Source of the DNA: Acidobacteriota bacterium
GTDB taxonomy: Bacteria > Acidobacteriota > Thermoanaerobaculia > Multivoradales > JAHZIX01
Length of the DNA: 11,566 nt
Assembly (NCBI GenBank): GCA_020439725.1
Contig: JAGQSE010000205.1
Coordinates: 1 to 11,566 of the forward strand
Direction: 5' to 3'
Shown: piece by piece, positions 1 to 7,167 of the stretch
Numbering within the stretch: the first letter of the stretch is position 1
Layout of the letters: every line of letters begins with the position of its first letter
Notes under the pieces: model-generated
The model's database searches: none
Told to the model about the DNA's origin: nothing
The model's input: the letters and a program-made list of their open reading frames with translations, nothing else
Made by a program: the position numbers and the translations under genes

Positions 1-2046
1 CTCGATGCGGCCATCGTCAACCTGTTCTACGCCAACAACATCGTCCACGACATCCTCTACCACTACGGCTTCGACGAGGTCTCGGGCAACTTCCAGGAGA
101 ACAACTACGGCCGCGGCGGTTCGGCCTCGGACTCGGTCCGCGCCGACGCCCAGGACGGCTCGGGCACGAACAACGCGAACTTCGCCACGCCGCCCGAGGG
201 AGGGCCCTTCGATGCCCATCCGCGGATGCAGATGTACATCTGGACCCCGGTGGCCGATCAGCTGGTGACCGTGGCGTCGCCCGCCGCCATCGCCGGTGAC
301 TACACCGCCGCCGGTGCCGAGTTCGGTCCCGCCTTGGACGAGACCGGCGTCAGCGGCACCGTCGAGCTGGCGGCCGACGGCACGGCTCCGGCCAGCGACG
401 GCTGCGAGAGCTTCGTCGGCTTCACACCGGGTCATATCGCGCTCATCGACCGCGGCACCTGTGCCTTCACGGTCAAGGTCAAGAACGCACAGAACGCCGG
501 CGCCGCGGCGGCCATCGTGGTCAACAACGCCGGTGACGGCGTGATCATCATGGGAGGCACCGACAACACCATCAACATCTCGTCGGTGTTCATCGGCCAG
601 GGGGACGGCGACGTCCTCAAGGGCGCCCTCGGCTCCGGCGTGACCGCGACGGTCAAGTTCGCCGGCTCGACGATCCCGACCCGCGACAGCGACTTCGACA
701 ACGGCGTCATCGCCCACGAGTACGGCCACGGCCTCTCGACCCGTCTGACCGGTGGCTCGGGCAACTCGAACTGCCTGAGTGGCGACCAGCAGGCCGGCGA
801 AGGCTGGAGCGACTTCCTCGCTCTGGTCCTCACCGCCAAGACCGGAGACCAGGGCACCGACGCCCGCGGCATCGGCACCTATGTCAACTATGAGCCGAGC
901 AACGGGGCCGGTATCCGGCAGTACCCGTACAGCACCGACCTGGCGGTCAACCCCCACACCTATGAGGACATCGCCGGCGTCGCCGTGCCCCACGGTGTCG
1001 GCTCCGTGTGGACCGCCATGGTGTGGGAGATGTACTGGAACCTGGTCGACACCTACGGCTTCGACTCCGACCTGTACCAGGGCACCGGCGGCAACAACCT
1101 GGCGCTCCAGCTGGTGGTCGACGGGCTCAAGCTCCAGCCCTGCAACCCGACCTTCGTCGACGCCCGCGACGCCATCCTGCTCGCCGACCAGACCAACAAC
1201 GGCGGTGCCAACCAGTGCCTGATCTGGGAGGCCTTCGCCAAGCGCGGCCTCGGAGTCAACGCCAACGACGGCGGTAGCTCGAACAGCCTGTCGGTCACCG
1301 AGGACTTCACCATTCCCCAGGCATGCGCCCAGACCTGTGGCAACGGTGTGATCGAAGGCACCGAGGTGTGCGACGGCGGTGACCTGGGCGGCGCCACCTG
1401 TGGCAGCCAGAGCTGCACCGGCGGCGGTACCCTCGCCTGCAACCTGACCTGCGACGGCTTCGACACCAGCGGCTGTTCGGGCTGCCCGATCTGCGACAAC
1501 GACGGTCTGTGCGAGATCGGCGAGGACTGCGGCAACTGCCCCAACGACTGCATCTCCGGCTCGAACAGCGGTGCGGTGTGTGGCAACGGCGTGTGTGAGG
1601 CCGGCGACGGTGAGAACTGCAGCAACTGCGCCGCCGACTGCAACGGTGTCCAGGGCGGCAAGCCCAGCAACCGCTACTGCTGCGGCGACGGCGGCGGCTC
1701 CAACCCGGTCCCGTGCAGCGATAGCCGATGCACCACCGGCGGCGCCAGCTGCACCGACGTGCCGACGCTCCCGGGCAGCTTCTGCTGCGGCGACCTGACC
1801 TGCGAAGGTGCCGAGAACTGCTCGAACTGCGGTCTGGACTGCGCCACCGGCGCCGAGATCTGCAACGACGGCCTCGACAACGACTGCAACGGCGAGGTCG
1901 ACTGCGCGGACTTCGCGTGCTTCTCGGATCCGGTCTGCACGGGTGGTGGTTGCACCCTCGGTCAGCCCGGCGACGCCTGTTCGAGCAACGGTGATTGCTG
2001 CTCGAACAAGTGCCGGGGCCCGAGCGGCAACCAGACCTGTCGCTGA
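1..2046 (+). CDS. Secreted M36 (fungalysin-type) zinc metallopeptidase with PA domain and Cys-rich tail, 5' truncated by window
   Basis: The gene is open from base 1, so the signal peptide and propeptide lie upstream; 681 residues are visible. Window residues 7-40 (NLFYANN..HD..YHYGF..GNFQENNYGRGG) are the classic fungalysin segment. The zinc site is HEYGH (H239, E240, H243; bases 715-729), with the third ligand in GEGWSDF (E267, base 799), so the enzyme should be active. Residues about 95-215, including GHIALIDRGTCAFTVKVKNA, are a protease-associated (PA) domain inserted before the catalytic helix, an arrangement known in bacterial M36 enzymes. From residue 442 to the end, 41 cysteines occur in about 240 residues. 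This tail holds a CGNGVIEGTEVCDGGDLGG repeat of the myxobacterial Cys-rich type, three CxNCxxDC units, an NDGLDNDCNGEVDC putative metal-binding motif and a six-Cys tail. The enzyme is probably extracellular and degrades proteins for nutrition or predation. The family call is firm; the role of the tail is inferred. Confidence 0.95.
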   Translation, partial: LDAAIVNLFYANNIVHDILYHYGFDEVSGNFQENNYGRGGSASDSVRADAQDGSGTNNANFATPPEGGPFDAHPRMQMYIWTPVADQLVTVASPAAIAGDYTAAGAEFGPALDETGVSGTVELAADGTAPASDGCESFVGFTPGHIALIDRGTCAFTVKVKNAQNAGAAAAIVVNNAGDGVIIMGGTDNTINISSVFIGQGDGDVLKGALGSGVTATVKFAGSTIPTRDSDFDNGVIAHEYGHGLSTRLTGGSGNSNCLSGDQQAGEGWSDFLALVLTAKTGDQGTDARGIGTYVNYEPSNGAGIRQYPYSTDLAVNPHTYEDIAGVAVPHGVGSVWTAMVWEMYWNLVDTYGFDSDLYQGTGGNNLALQLVVDGLKLQPCNPTFVDARDAILLADQTNNGGANQCLIWEAFAKRGLGVNANDGGSSNSLSVTEDFTIPQACAQTCGNGVIEGTEVCDGGDLGGATCGSQSCTGGGTLACNLTCDGFDTSGCSGCPICDNDGLCEIGEDCGNCPNDCISGSNSGAVCGNGVCEAGDGENCSNCAADCNGVQGGKPSNRYCCGDGGGSNPVPCSDSRCTTGGASCTDVPTLPGSFCCGDLTCEGAENCSNCGLDCATGAEICNDGLDNDCNGEVDCADFACFSDPVCTGGGCTLGQPGDACSSNGDCCSNKCRGPSGNQTCR
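1324..1950 (+). repeat. Cys-rich repeat region of the M36 peptidase
   Basis: This part of the protease tail is built from related disulfide-type units. Three copies share the core C-x-N-C-x-x-D-C: bases 1510-1551 (CEIGEDCGNCPNDC), 1594-1641 (CEAGDGENCSNCAADC) and 1801-1842 (CEGAENCSNCGLDC). A CCGD unit occurs twice, following RY and SF. Bases 1861-1920 encode CNDGLDNDCNGEVDCADFAC, which matches the DG-DNDC-G-DC pattern of putative metal-binding motifs in myxobacterial surface proteins. Likely roles are extracellular anchoring, substrate binding or stabilisation; none can be proven from sequence. Confidence 0.75.
1951..2043 (+). other. Knottin-like six-cysteine C-terminal segment
   Basis: The last 31 residues of the protease contain cysteines spaced C-x8-C-x5-C-C-x3-C-x8-C, ending one residue before the stop. 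This is the C1-C2-C3C4-C5-C6 order of inhibitor-cystine-knot (knottin) miniproteins. The segment follows a short Gly-rich linker (TGGG). The pattern is read directly; the fold and any binding activity are inference. Confidence 0.5.
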
Positions 2047-2093
2047 CGGACCTCGATCCGGCTCAGCGAGCCGGGTCGGACCCCAGATACACC

Positions 2094-2125
2094 ACGGGCC
2101 GGGGCGATCACACCCCGGCCCGTTT
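2094..2125 (+). terminator. Intrinsic terminator of the M36 gene
   Basis: A perfect 11-bp stem (ACGGGCCGGGG, 2094-2104, with CCCCGGCCCGT, 2113-2123) encloses an 8-nt loop and is followed by TT-GCG-TTT. It lies 47 nt after the M36 stop. A smaller 7-bp hairpin (CCGGCTC/GAGCCGG, 2058-2074) precedes it. The minus-strand side has no U-run, so the element serves the plus-strand gene, although it could slow polymerase coming from the convergent M48 gene. Confidence 0.7.
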
Positions 2126-2161
2126 GCGTTTCGTCGGTGGGTCCGCCCCCGGGGCCGGGCC

Positions 2162-3634
2162 TCAGGGGATCTCGCCGCCCACCACCCGCTTGACCAGCGT
2201 TCCCGCGGGCAGCGTCGCCCCCTCCTCGACCTCGTTGATGATCGCCAGGGTCGTCAAGTCGACGCTCGACGGGTAGCGGCGCTGGAACTCCTCGAGGGGC
2301 ATCGCCCGGTCGATCTTGACGATCCGCAGCTTGGCCGACTGGACACCGAGAAAGCGCCGGTCGGTGAGCTCCTCGAAGCTGCCGATGGCTTGCACGACGC
2401 GGTCGTCGTAGCGGCTCCACCGCGCGTCGGTGCCGTAGGTGAGGAGCTGGAAGATGCGGTTCTTGCCCTCGATGAAGGCCACCTTGCCCTTGACCTTCAT
2501 CTGGCCGCTCGCTTCGAAGGAGCGGCCGATGCTCGAGAATCCCCGGATGGCCGGCGCGAAGCGCTCACCGCGAACGACGGTATCGGCCTCGAAGAAGGCG
2601 TTCTCGGCCGCCTCGAGGCTTTCCTGATCGGCGAGGGTGAAAACCATCATCGCGTCCTCGTCGGGGCTCAAAGCCATCACCGCCGAGCGCGTGTTCTGCG
2701 TTTTCCAGCCCTCCGGGAACTCGATCTGGAGCGCCAGGTCCGGGTGGTAGAAGACGTTGCCTTTGAAGAACCCCTGCCGCGGATCGTCGCCGAAAGTCAG
2801 GCCATTGATCTCGCGCAGATAGGGCTCGCGGCCCACCGGCCGACCGTCGAAGGGCCCCTCGAGATCGGCGATTTGCGCTTCGAGGCGGCCGACGCGGTTC
2901 TCCGGCGCCGGGTGGGTGGCCAGCCAGTTGGGCATGCCGCTGCCGCCGCTCGCCGCCGCCACGCGGCCAAGGGTGTTGAAGACCTCGGGCATCGGCCGCG
3001 GGTCGAAGCCTGCTCGGTCGAGATAGCGCAGGCCCAGGTCGTCCGCTTGGCGCTCGTCGTCCCGGCTGAACTTCAAGAAGGCCAGCTGCATGCCGACGCC
3101 GGCGAGGCCCGCGAGATACCGGTCCTCGGGATCGAGCAGGACGGCGCCGACGATCAGCCCGGCGGTGGCCAGCTGCTGCTTGCTCAGCTGGTTGGCGCTG
3201 TGCCGAGCGACGACGTGGCCGATCTCATGACCGAGGACGCCGGCGAGCTCGGACTCCGATTCGAGATGGCTCATGATGCCGCGAGTGATGTAGACGTAGC
3301 CGCCGGGGAGCGCGAAGGCGTTGACCAGCGGGTCGTCGAGGACCTTGAAATGCCATTCGAGATCGGGGCGCTCGGACTCTGCGGCCAGGTCGTGACCCAG
3401 AGCCGAGACGTAGTCCTGGATCTTCTGGTCCGGGTAGAGCCCGAACTGGGCGACGATCTGCGGATCCGCCTCGCGCCCCATCTGGATCTCCTGGGCCTCG
3501 GAGATCAGCATCAGCTGGCTGCGGCCCGTGGCCGGATTGACCGAGCAGGCGGTGAGCGGTAGCACGAGCCCCAAGGTCACGAGGGCGGCGAGCCAGCGGT
3601 TCGAGGGTCGGGGGGGCGGGTACGAACGATCCAT
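2162..3634 (-). CDS. M48-family lipoprotein zinc metalloprotease with LysM-like C-terminus
   Basis: The product has 490 residues. The start at 3634 is set by AGGAGG seven bases upstream (3642-3647); longer reading frames upstream only run antisense through the next gene. Residues 15-30 form a lipoprotein signal peptide ending in lipobox LTAC (C30). Residues about 40-260 are the M48 catalytic domain: HEIGH (H136, E137, H140), third zinc ligand in RDDERQADDLG (E194), and the typical downstream THP (H241). This resembles BepA/YfgC- and LoiP-type periplasmic proteases that act in outer-membrane protein quality control. Residues about 280-425 form a region without catalytic motifs. Residues about 430-487 (LRIVKIDRAMPLEEFQ..., ...INEVEEGATLPAGTLVKRVV) look like the short LysM-like tail seen in related M48 lipoproteins. 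All catalytic residues are present. Its exact substrate is unknown. It is a single-gene unit, convergent with the M36 protease and divergent from the beta-repeat gene. Confidence 0.93.
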   Translation of the reverse strand: MDRSYPPPRPSNRWLAALVTLGLVLPLTACSVNPATGRSQLMLISEAQEIQMGREADPQIVAQFGLYPDQKIQDYVSALGHDLAAESERPDLEWHFKVLDDPLVNAFALPGGYVYITRGIMSHLESESELAGVLGHEIGHVVARHSANQLSKQQLATAGLIVGAVLLDPEDRYLAGLAGVGMQLAFLKFSRDDERQADDLGLRYLDRAGFDPRPMPEVFNTLGRVAAASGGSGMPNWLATHPAPENRVGRLEAQIADLEGPFDGRPVGREPYLREINGLTFGDDPRQGFFKGNVFYHPDLALQIEFPEGWKTQNTRSAVMALSPDEDAMMVFTLADQESLEAAENAFFEADTVVRGERFAPAIRGFSSIGRSFEASGQMKVKGKVAFIEGKNRIFQLLTYGTDARWSRYDDRVVQAIGSFEELTDRRFLGVQSAKLRIVKIDRAMPLEEFQRRYPSSVDLTTLAIINEVEEGATLPAGTLVKRVVGGEIP

Positions 3635-3641
3635 GGGTTCT

Positions 3642-3647
3642 CCTCCT
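3642..3647 (-). promoter_or_regulatory. Ribosome binding site of the M48 lipoprotein gene
   Basis: A perfect AGGAGG on the minus strand stands 7 nt before the ATG at 3634. It decides the start, which otherwise could be placed far upstream because the frame stays open to 4213. Confidence 0.85.
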
Positions 3648-3804
3648 CGGTCACGAGCCGTCGGCGAGCGCCGCCGAAGTCCCGCCGAGAGTCTACAGGA
3701 GGAGTCCCCCGGTGCCGTGTCGGCCCTTCCGCCAGCGGCGTAGCGCGATCTTCGATAGGCTTGCCGGGTCTTTGTCGGCGTCGAACCGGACCGGCGCCGC
3801 TCCT

Positions 3805-3810
3805 GGGAGG
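3805..3810 (+). promoter_or_regulatory. Ribosome binding site of the DUF4097-like gene
   Basis: GGGAGG ends 5 nt before the ATG at 3816. A GTG at 3810 is also in frame but overlaps this Shine-Dalgarno, so ATG 3816 is preferred. Confidence 0.75.
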
Positions 3811-3815
3811 TGATC

Positions 3816-4535
3816 ATGAAGCGTAGACCGACCGCACCCGTCCCGGCCCTGCTGCTGGCCCTGCTCCTCGCCCCGGGACTCGCCGTCGCCCGCGCGCAGG
3901 AGGAAGCGCCAGCCGGTGAGGCGCCAGCGGAGATGGCCGCCGAGACCGCCTCTCCAGACTCGATCCGCACGTTCGAGCAGGCCATCCCCACCGGCGATGC
4001 CGCCTCGGTCCACGCCATCCTGCGCATCGGCGACCTCGAGGTGGTGGGCACCGCAGGCACCGAAGCCAAAGCCGTGGTCACGGTCCGCTGCGACTCCGGC
4101 GAGCAGGACCGCTGCGCCGACGCCGCCCGCAAGATCGGGCTTTCCTGGGTCCGCGACAACACCGTCCTGAGGTTGCGGGTCACCGGCACCTCGCGCATCT
4201 CCTCGCGGCACATCTCGGTGTCGACGCACCTCGAGGTGCCTCAGATGCTGCCGCTCGAGATCGATGTCGGGGTCGGCGACGTGTTCATGAAGCAGGTGGC
4301 CGCCGACGTCGAGGTCGACGTTGGGGCCGGAGACGTCAATCTGAGCTTCTCGAGGGGGGATGTCCGGGCGGTCAACCTGGACGTCAACGCGGGCGCCGCC
4401 GAGCTCTACGTCGACGGCGGCAAGGTCGAAGGCTCGGGCCTCGTCCACAAGGCGCTCAACTGGAAGAGCGGCGCCGGGCGCGCCGTCGTCGAGGTCGACG
4501 TCGGCTCCGGCGACGCACGGATCCGCCTCGACTGA
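3816..4535 (+). CDS. Exported DUF4097-like beta-repeat protein
   Basis: The product has 239 residues. Residues 1-28 are a signal peptide (MKRRPT, a Leu/Ala-rich core, cleavage likely after ARA), followed by an Ala/Glu/Pro-rich spacer to about residue 48. From about residue 65 the chain is a series of short beta-strands with Gly-Asp turns. VGVGDV, VGAGDV and VGSGDA recur near residues 151, 169 and 229, as in the DUF4097 / putative auto-transporter adhesin group that forms a right-handed beta solenoid. C92 and C100 could form a disulfide (RCDSGEQDRC). There is no transmembrane anchor, so it is probably periplasmic or secreted. It is divergent from the M48 lipoprotein across 181 bp and convergent with the reductase. 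DUF4097 proteins are often near anti-sigma or stress-response genes, but nothing here shows a partner. The family call is moderately sure; the function is unknown. Confidence 0.75.
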   Translation: MKRRPTAPVPALLLALLLAPGLAVARAQEEAPAGEAPAEMAAETASPDSIRTFEQAIPTGDAASVHAILRIGDLEVVGTAGTEAKAVVTVRCDSGEQDRCADAARKIGLSWVRDNTVLRLRVTGTSRISSRHISVSTHLEVPQMLPLEIDVGVGDVFMKQVAADVEVDVGAGDVNLSFSRGDVRAVNLDVNAGAAELYVDGGKVEGSGLVHKALNWKSGAGRAVVEVDVGSGDARIRLD

Positions 4536-4548
4536 GCGCCGCGGCTCG

Positions 4549-4577
4549 GGCGCTCTCGCCTAGCTGCCGAGAGCGCC
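4549..4577. terminator. Shared hairpin between convergent genes
   Basis: A perfect 10-bp stem (GGCGCTCTCG, 4549-4558, with CGAGAGCGCC, 4568-4577) encloses a 9-nt loop that contains the reductase stop codon. No U-run follows on either strand, so it is terminator-like rather than a canonical intrinsic terminator. A competing 7-bp stem (4534-4540 with 4549-4555) uses the same bases and includes the stop codon of the upstream gene. Confidence 0.4.
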
Positions 4578-5504
4578 GCGCAGGCGGGTGCGCAGATCCG
4601 CCAGCAGCTCGTCGTTGCGGACGTCGATCACCGGCGTCGTGTCGTACTGCTCGAAGAAAAGGCTCGACGCGATGCTCTCATCGACCTCTAGAGCGGTGCG
4701 CAGGCGCCGGTTCTCGGGGACGAAGCCGCGGTCGACCAGGCGCATCACCGTCTGGCCGATGGTTCCCTGGAGACCGCAGATGAAGACCGTCGCGGTCTGC
4801 GAGGTGAAACCGCCCTCGGCCAGCCCCAACCGCTTCTCCACCTCGGCGAGGCGCTCGGGGAGAAAGTAGTCCTCGACGCGACCGCAATCGCCGCTCCACT
4901 CGGGCGCTTCCTTCGGCCGGCTCACCGTCCCCATGTAATGCAGGCCGTGGTGGCCCACCAACCCTGCCAGCTCGTCGCGATAGCCGAGGTCCGCCGGGTA
5001 GGAGGCACCGTGGAGGATGACGAAGTTCGACAGGTCGGCCTTGGGGTCGCGCAACACCTCGCTGCGCACGAAGGAGAGAAAGGGTGCGAGGCCGGTTCCC
5101 GCCGCCACGCACACCTTGATCCGGGGATCGTCGGCACCCACCGTGTCCTGGAGGGTGAAGCGGCCGGTGATCTTGGTGCCGCAGAAGATCCGCGCGCCCT
5201 CGCGCAGCTTCCACAACAGGTGGGTCAGCGGGTTCTCCGACTCGGGATGGCTGACGAAGCGGATGTAGAACTCGAGCGAGCCGGTCTCCTCCGGCGCCGA
5301 GACGATCGACATCGGCCGCCGTACCGAACCGAGCTCCGGACGCTCCTCGTTGTTGAGCCCGAGGACCATGTACTGCCCTGCCAGGTAGCGCGGCGGCGCC
5401 GGCTCGAGACCAGGATCGAGACGCACCTTGAAGGTGGCCAGGGCCGGGGTGTAGTCGACGCGCTCGACCAGCGTCGCGTTGTAGTCCAGCATCTTGGGTG
5501 CCAT
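4560..5504 (-). CDS. Ferredoxin/flavodoxin-NADP(+) reductase (FNR family)
   Basis: With the start at 5504 the product has 314 residues. It transfers electrons between NADPH and ferredoxin or flavodoxin through FAD, in the cytoplasm. The N-terminal FAD-binding barrel spans about residues 6-118. It carries RRPMSIVSAPEE (residues 62-73) where family members usually have RxYS, so the FAD-stacking Tyr is replaced by Met (M65). The NADP domain begins with VCVAAGTGLAPFLSFVR (131-147). Further marks are VILHGASYPADLGYRDEL, typical of bacterial Fpr, and CGLQGTIGQTVM (243-254) near the C-terminus. The chain runs about 30 residues beyond the usual Fpr end (through PVIDVRNDELLADLRTRL). Three in-frame ATGs are plausible (5519, 5504, 5492) and none has a Shine-Dalgarno. 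5504 is preferred because an extended -10 places transcription start about 3 nt before it. The frame stays open to 5660, but that stretch overlaps the flotillin promoter and start. Confidence 0.9.
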   Translation of the reverse strand: MAPKMLDYNATLVERVDYTPALATFKVRLDPGLEPAPPRYLAGQYMVLGLNNEERPELGSVRRPMSIVSAPEETGSLEFYIRFVSHPESENPLTHLLWKLREGARIFCGTKITGRFTLQDTVGADDPRIKVCVAAGTGLAPFLSFVRSEVLRDPKADLSNFVILHGASYPADLGYRDELAGLVGHHGLHYMGTVSRPKEAPEWSGDCGRVEDYFLPERLAEVEKRLGLAEGGFTSQTATVFICGLQGTIGQTVMRLVDRGFVPENRRLRTALEVDESIASSLFFEQYDTTPVIDVRNDELLADLRTRLRGALGS

Positions 5505-5514
5505 GGTGCGGCGG

Positions 5515-5543
5515 ATCATAGCACCGGGAGGGACGGAGGTCGG
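5515..5543 (-). promoter_or_regulatory. Candidate promoter of the reductase gene, near-leaderless
   Basis: The minus strand reads TGC-TATGAT (extended -10, hexamer 5520-5515). Seventeen bases upstream is CCGACC (5543-5538), which keeps the GAC core of the -35 box. Transcription would start near 5507, only about 3 nt before ATG 5504. This fits the missing Shine-Dalgarno and suggests leaderless translation. Read from sequence only. Confidence 0.4.
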
Positions 5544-5625
5544 ACGGAGATTTCCCCGGTCCTGGCGACCCGCGGCGCCGTGACCCGAGCGCCCCGCCAA
5601 AGGCCCATCGCGACCTGGAGCGCGT

Positions 5626-5633
5626 GCTAACAT
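5626..5633 (+). promoter_or_regulatory. Weak candidate -10 element before the flotillin gene
   Basis: TG-C-TAACAT resembles an extended -10 box; the TG would be at 5625-5626 and the hexamer at 5628-5633. No good -35 is seen at 16-18 nt. It lies very close to the Shine-Dalgarno, so the leader would be about 12 nt. Low confidence. Confidence 0.2.
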
Positions 5634-5638
5634 TTCGC

Positions 5639-5645
5639 GGGAGGA
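5639..5645 (+). promoter_or_regulatory. Ribosome binding site of the flotillin gene
   Basis: GGGAGGA is followed by 7 nt and then ATG 5653, which fixes the flotillin start. Confidence 0.8.
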
Positions 5646-5652
5646 ATCCAGC

Positions 5653-7128
5653 ATGAGCATCTTCGGCGCCCTGTCTTCGGCGGCGGGCTTCTTGGTCTTC
5701 TTCTTCGCCGTCCTGGTCTTTCTCTATCTGCTCCTCAAGTCACGGTACAAGAAAGCCGGTCCCGACGAGGCCCTGATCGTCTTCGGCCGGCGCAAGCTCT
5801 TTGGTCGCAAGGTGACCGACGACGAAGGCGAAGCCACGGGCTTTCGCATCGTCCGCGGCGGCGGCACGTTCATCTGGCCCGGGTGGGAGTCCTTCGAGCG
5901 GCTGTCGCTCAAGATGATGACCCTCGAGATCAACCTGCCCCACGTCTACACCGAGCAGGGCGTCCCGATCAACGTCAAGGCCGTCGCCCAGGTCAAGATC
6001 CGCGCCACCATCAAAGAGATCCGGCGGGCGGCGGAGAGCTTCCTCGGCACGCCCGTCGAGCAGATCCGCTCGACCATCCAGGAGACCGTCGCCGGTCACC
6101 TCCGCGGGATCATCGGCACCCTCACCGTCGAAACCCTGTACCGCGACCAGAAGTCCTTCCAAGAGAAGGTCCGAGAAGAGGCGCACCAGGACCTCGAGGC
6201 CATGGGTTTCGAGTTCAAGAGCTTCGTCTTCCAGGAGATCCAGGACGACCAGGGCTATCTCGACGCCCTCGGCCAGCCGAAGATCCAGGAGGCGCTCAAG
6301 CAGGCGCGCATCGCGACCGCCAACGCCGATCGCGACGCCCGCATCGAGGAGGAGAGCGCCCGCCGGGCCAAGGAGCAGCAGCGCTTCAACGTCGACACCG
6401 AGATCGCCGACTCGGAGAAGAAGCTGTCGCTCAAGAAGGCGGCGATCCGCGAGGAGGTCGACGTAGCCAACGCCCAGGCCACCAAGGCCGGCGAGATGGA
6501 GACCAAGGTTCAAGACATCGGCATCGCCGAGCGCGAGGTCGAGCGGCGCAAGCTCGAGCTCAACGCGACGGTGCGCGAGAAGGCCGAGGCGCAACGCTTC
6601 GAGACCGAGCGGCTGGCCGACGCCAACAAGTACCGGGTCGAGCAGGAGGCCGCGTCCGAGCGCCGCCGGCGCGAGGAGATCGCCGCCGCGGTACGTGCCG
6701 AGGGTCTGGCCGAAGCCGCCGCCATCGAGGCCCGCGGCGAGGCGGAAGCCAAGGCTCGGCGCCTGCTGGCGGAAGCGTTCAAGCTGTACAACGAGGCGGG
6801 TCTGTCGATCGAGGCCTTGAAGGTGCTCCCCGAGATCGCCGCGGCGGTGTCCGAACCGCTGTCCCGGGCCGGCGCCACGACGATCATCTCGCAGGGCGGC
6901 GCCGCCGGCTCCGGCACCGGCGCAGCGCGGCTCACCGAGGACGTGGTCCAGGTCTTGGCGCAGCTCGGACCGATCCTCCAGCAGCTCGCCGGCGTCGATC
7001 TCCAGGACTTCTTGAAGGGCATCGGTGCGCTGCCCAATGCCGCCGCGCAGAACCTGGCGGCGCGAGTAGCCAGGACGCATCCCGAGGGTGAGCCACCGAC
7101 CGGTGCGGGATCGCCCCGATCCGCCTAG
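5653..7128 (+). CDS. Flotillin-family (SPFH/band 7) membrane scaffold protein
   Basis: The product has 491 residues. Residues 12-28 are one very hydrophobic N-terminal membrane segment (FLVFFFAVLVFLYLLL), followed by basic SRYKK on the cytoplasmic side. Residues about 35-195 form the SPFH domain, with PDEALIVFGRR, the GGGTFIWPGWE turn, LSLKMMTLEINL, VPINVKAVAQVKI and ETVAGHLRGIIGTLTVE. All match bacterial FloT/YuaG-type flotillins. Residues about 205-375 are a long Glu/Ala/Arg-rich coiled coil with AEA and EAK steps, used for oligomerisation. The C-terminal flotillin mark GLSIEALKVLPEIAAAVSEPL is at 383-403, and a Gly/Ala-rich tail follows. The protein organises membrane microdomains and affects fluidity, secretion and signalling. 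No NfeD gene, a frequent partner, lies next to it. Instead an unrecognised protein follows after 39 nt on the same strand. Confidence 0.95.
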   Translation: MSIFGALSSAAGFLVFFFAVLVFLYLLLKSRYKKAGPDEALIVFGRRKLFGRKVTDDEGEATGFRIVRGGGTFIWPGWESFERLSLKMMTLEINLPHVYTEQGVPINVKAVAQVKIRATIKEIRRAAESFLGTPVEQIRSTIQETVAGHLRGIIGTLTVETLYRDQKSFQEKVREEAHQDLEAMGFEFKSFVFQEIQDDQGYLDALGQPKIQEALKQARIATANADRDARIEEESARRAKEQQRFNVDTEIADSEKKLSLKKAAIREEVDVANAQATKAGEMETKVQDIGIAEREVERRKLELNATVREKAEAQRFETERLADANKYRVEQEAASERRRREEIAAAVRAEGLAEAAAIEARGEAEAKARRLLAEAFKLYNEAGLSIEALKVLPEIAAAVSEPLSRAGATTIISQGGAAGSGTGAARLTEDVVQVLAQLGPILQQLAGVDLQDFLKGIGALPNAAAQNLAARVARTHPEGEPPTGAGSPRSA

Positions 7129-7167
7129 GACAGGGTGTGACCTGCCCGAGCTCCCCTCGCGCAGGGC

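Noticed and set aside
1808..3562. Plus-strand open frame of 584 codons across the M36 end and opposite the M48 gene
   Set aside because: It overlaps two well-supported genes and a terminator; its sequence has no recognisable domain.
3635..4213. N-terminal extension of the M48 lipoprotein
   Set aside because: The extension is antisense to the signal-peptide-bearing plus-strand gene, and the lipoprotein signal plus AGGAGG fix the start at 3634.
3693..4448. Minus-strand open frame of 251 codons opposite the DUF4097-like gene
   Set aside because: It is an Asp/Gly/Val-rich mirror of the plus-strand gene, which has a signal peptide, a Shine-Dalgarno and repeated VGxGD turns.
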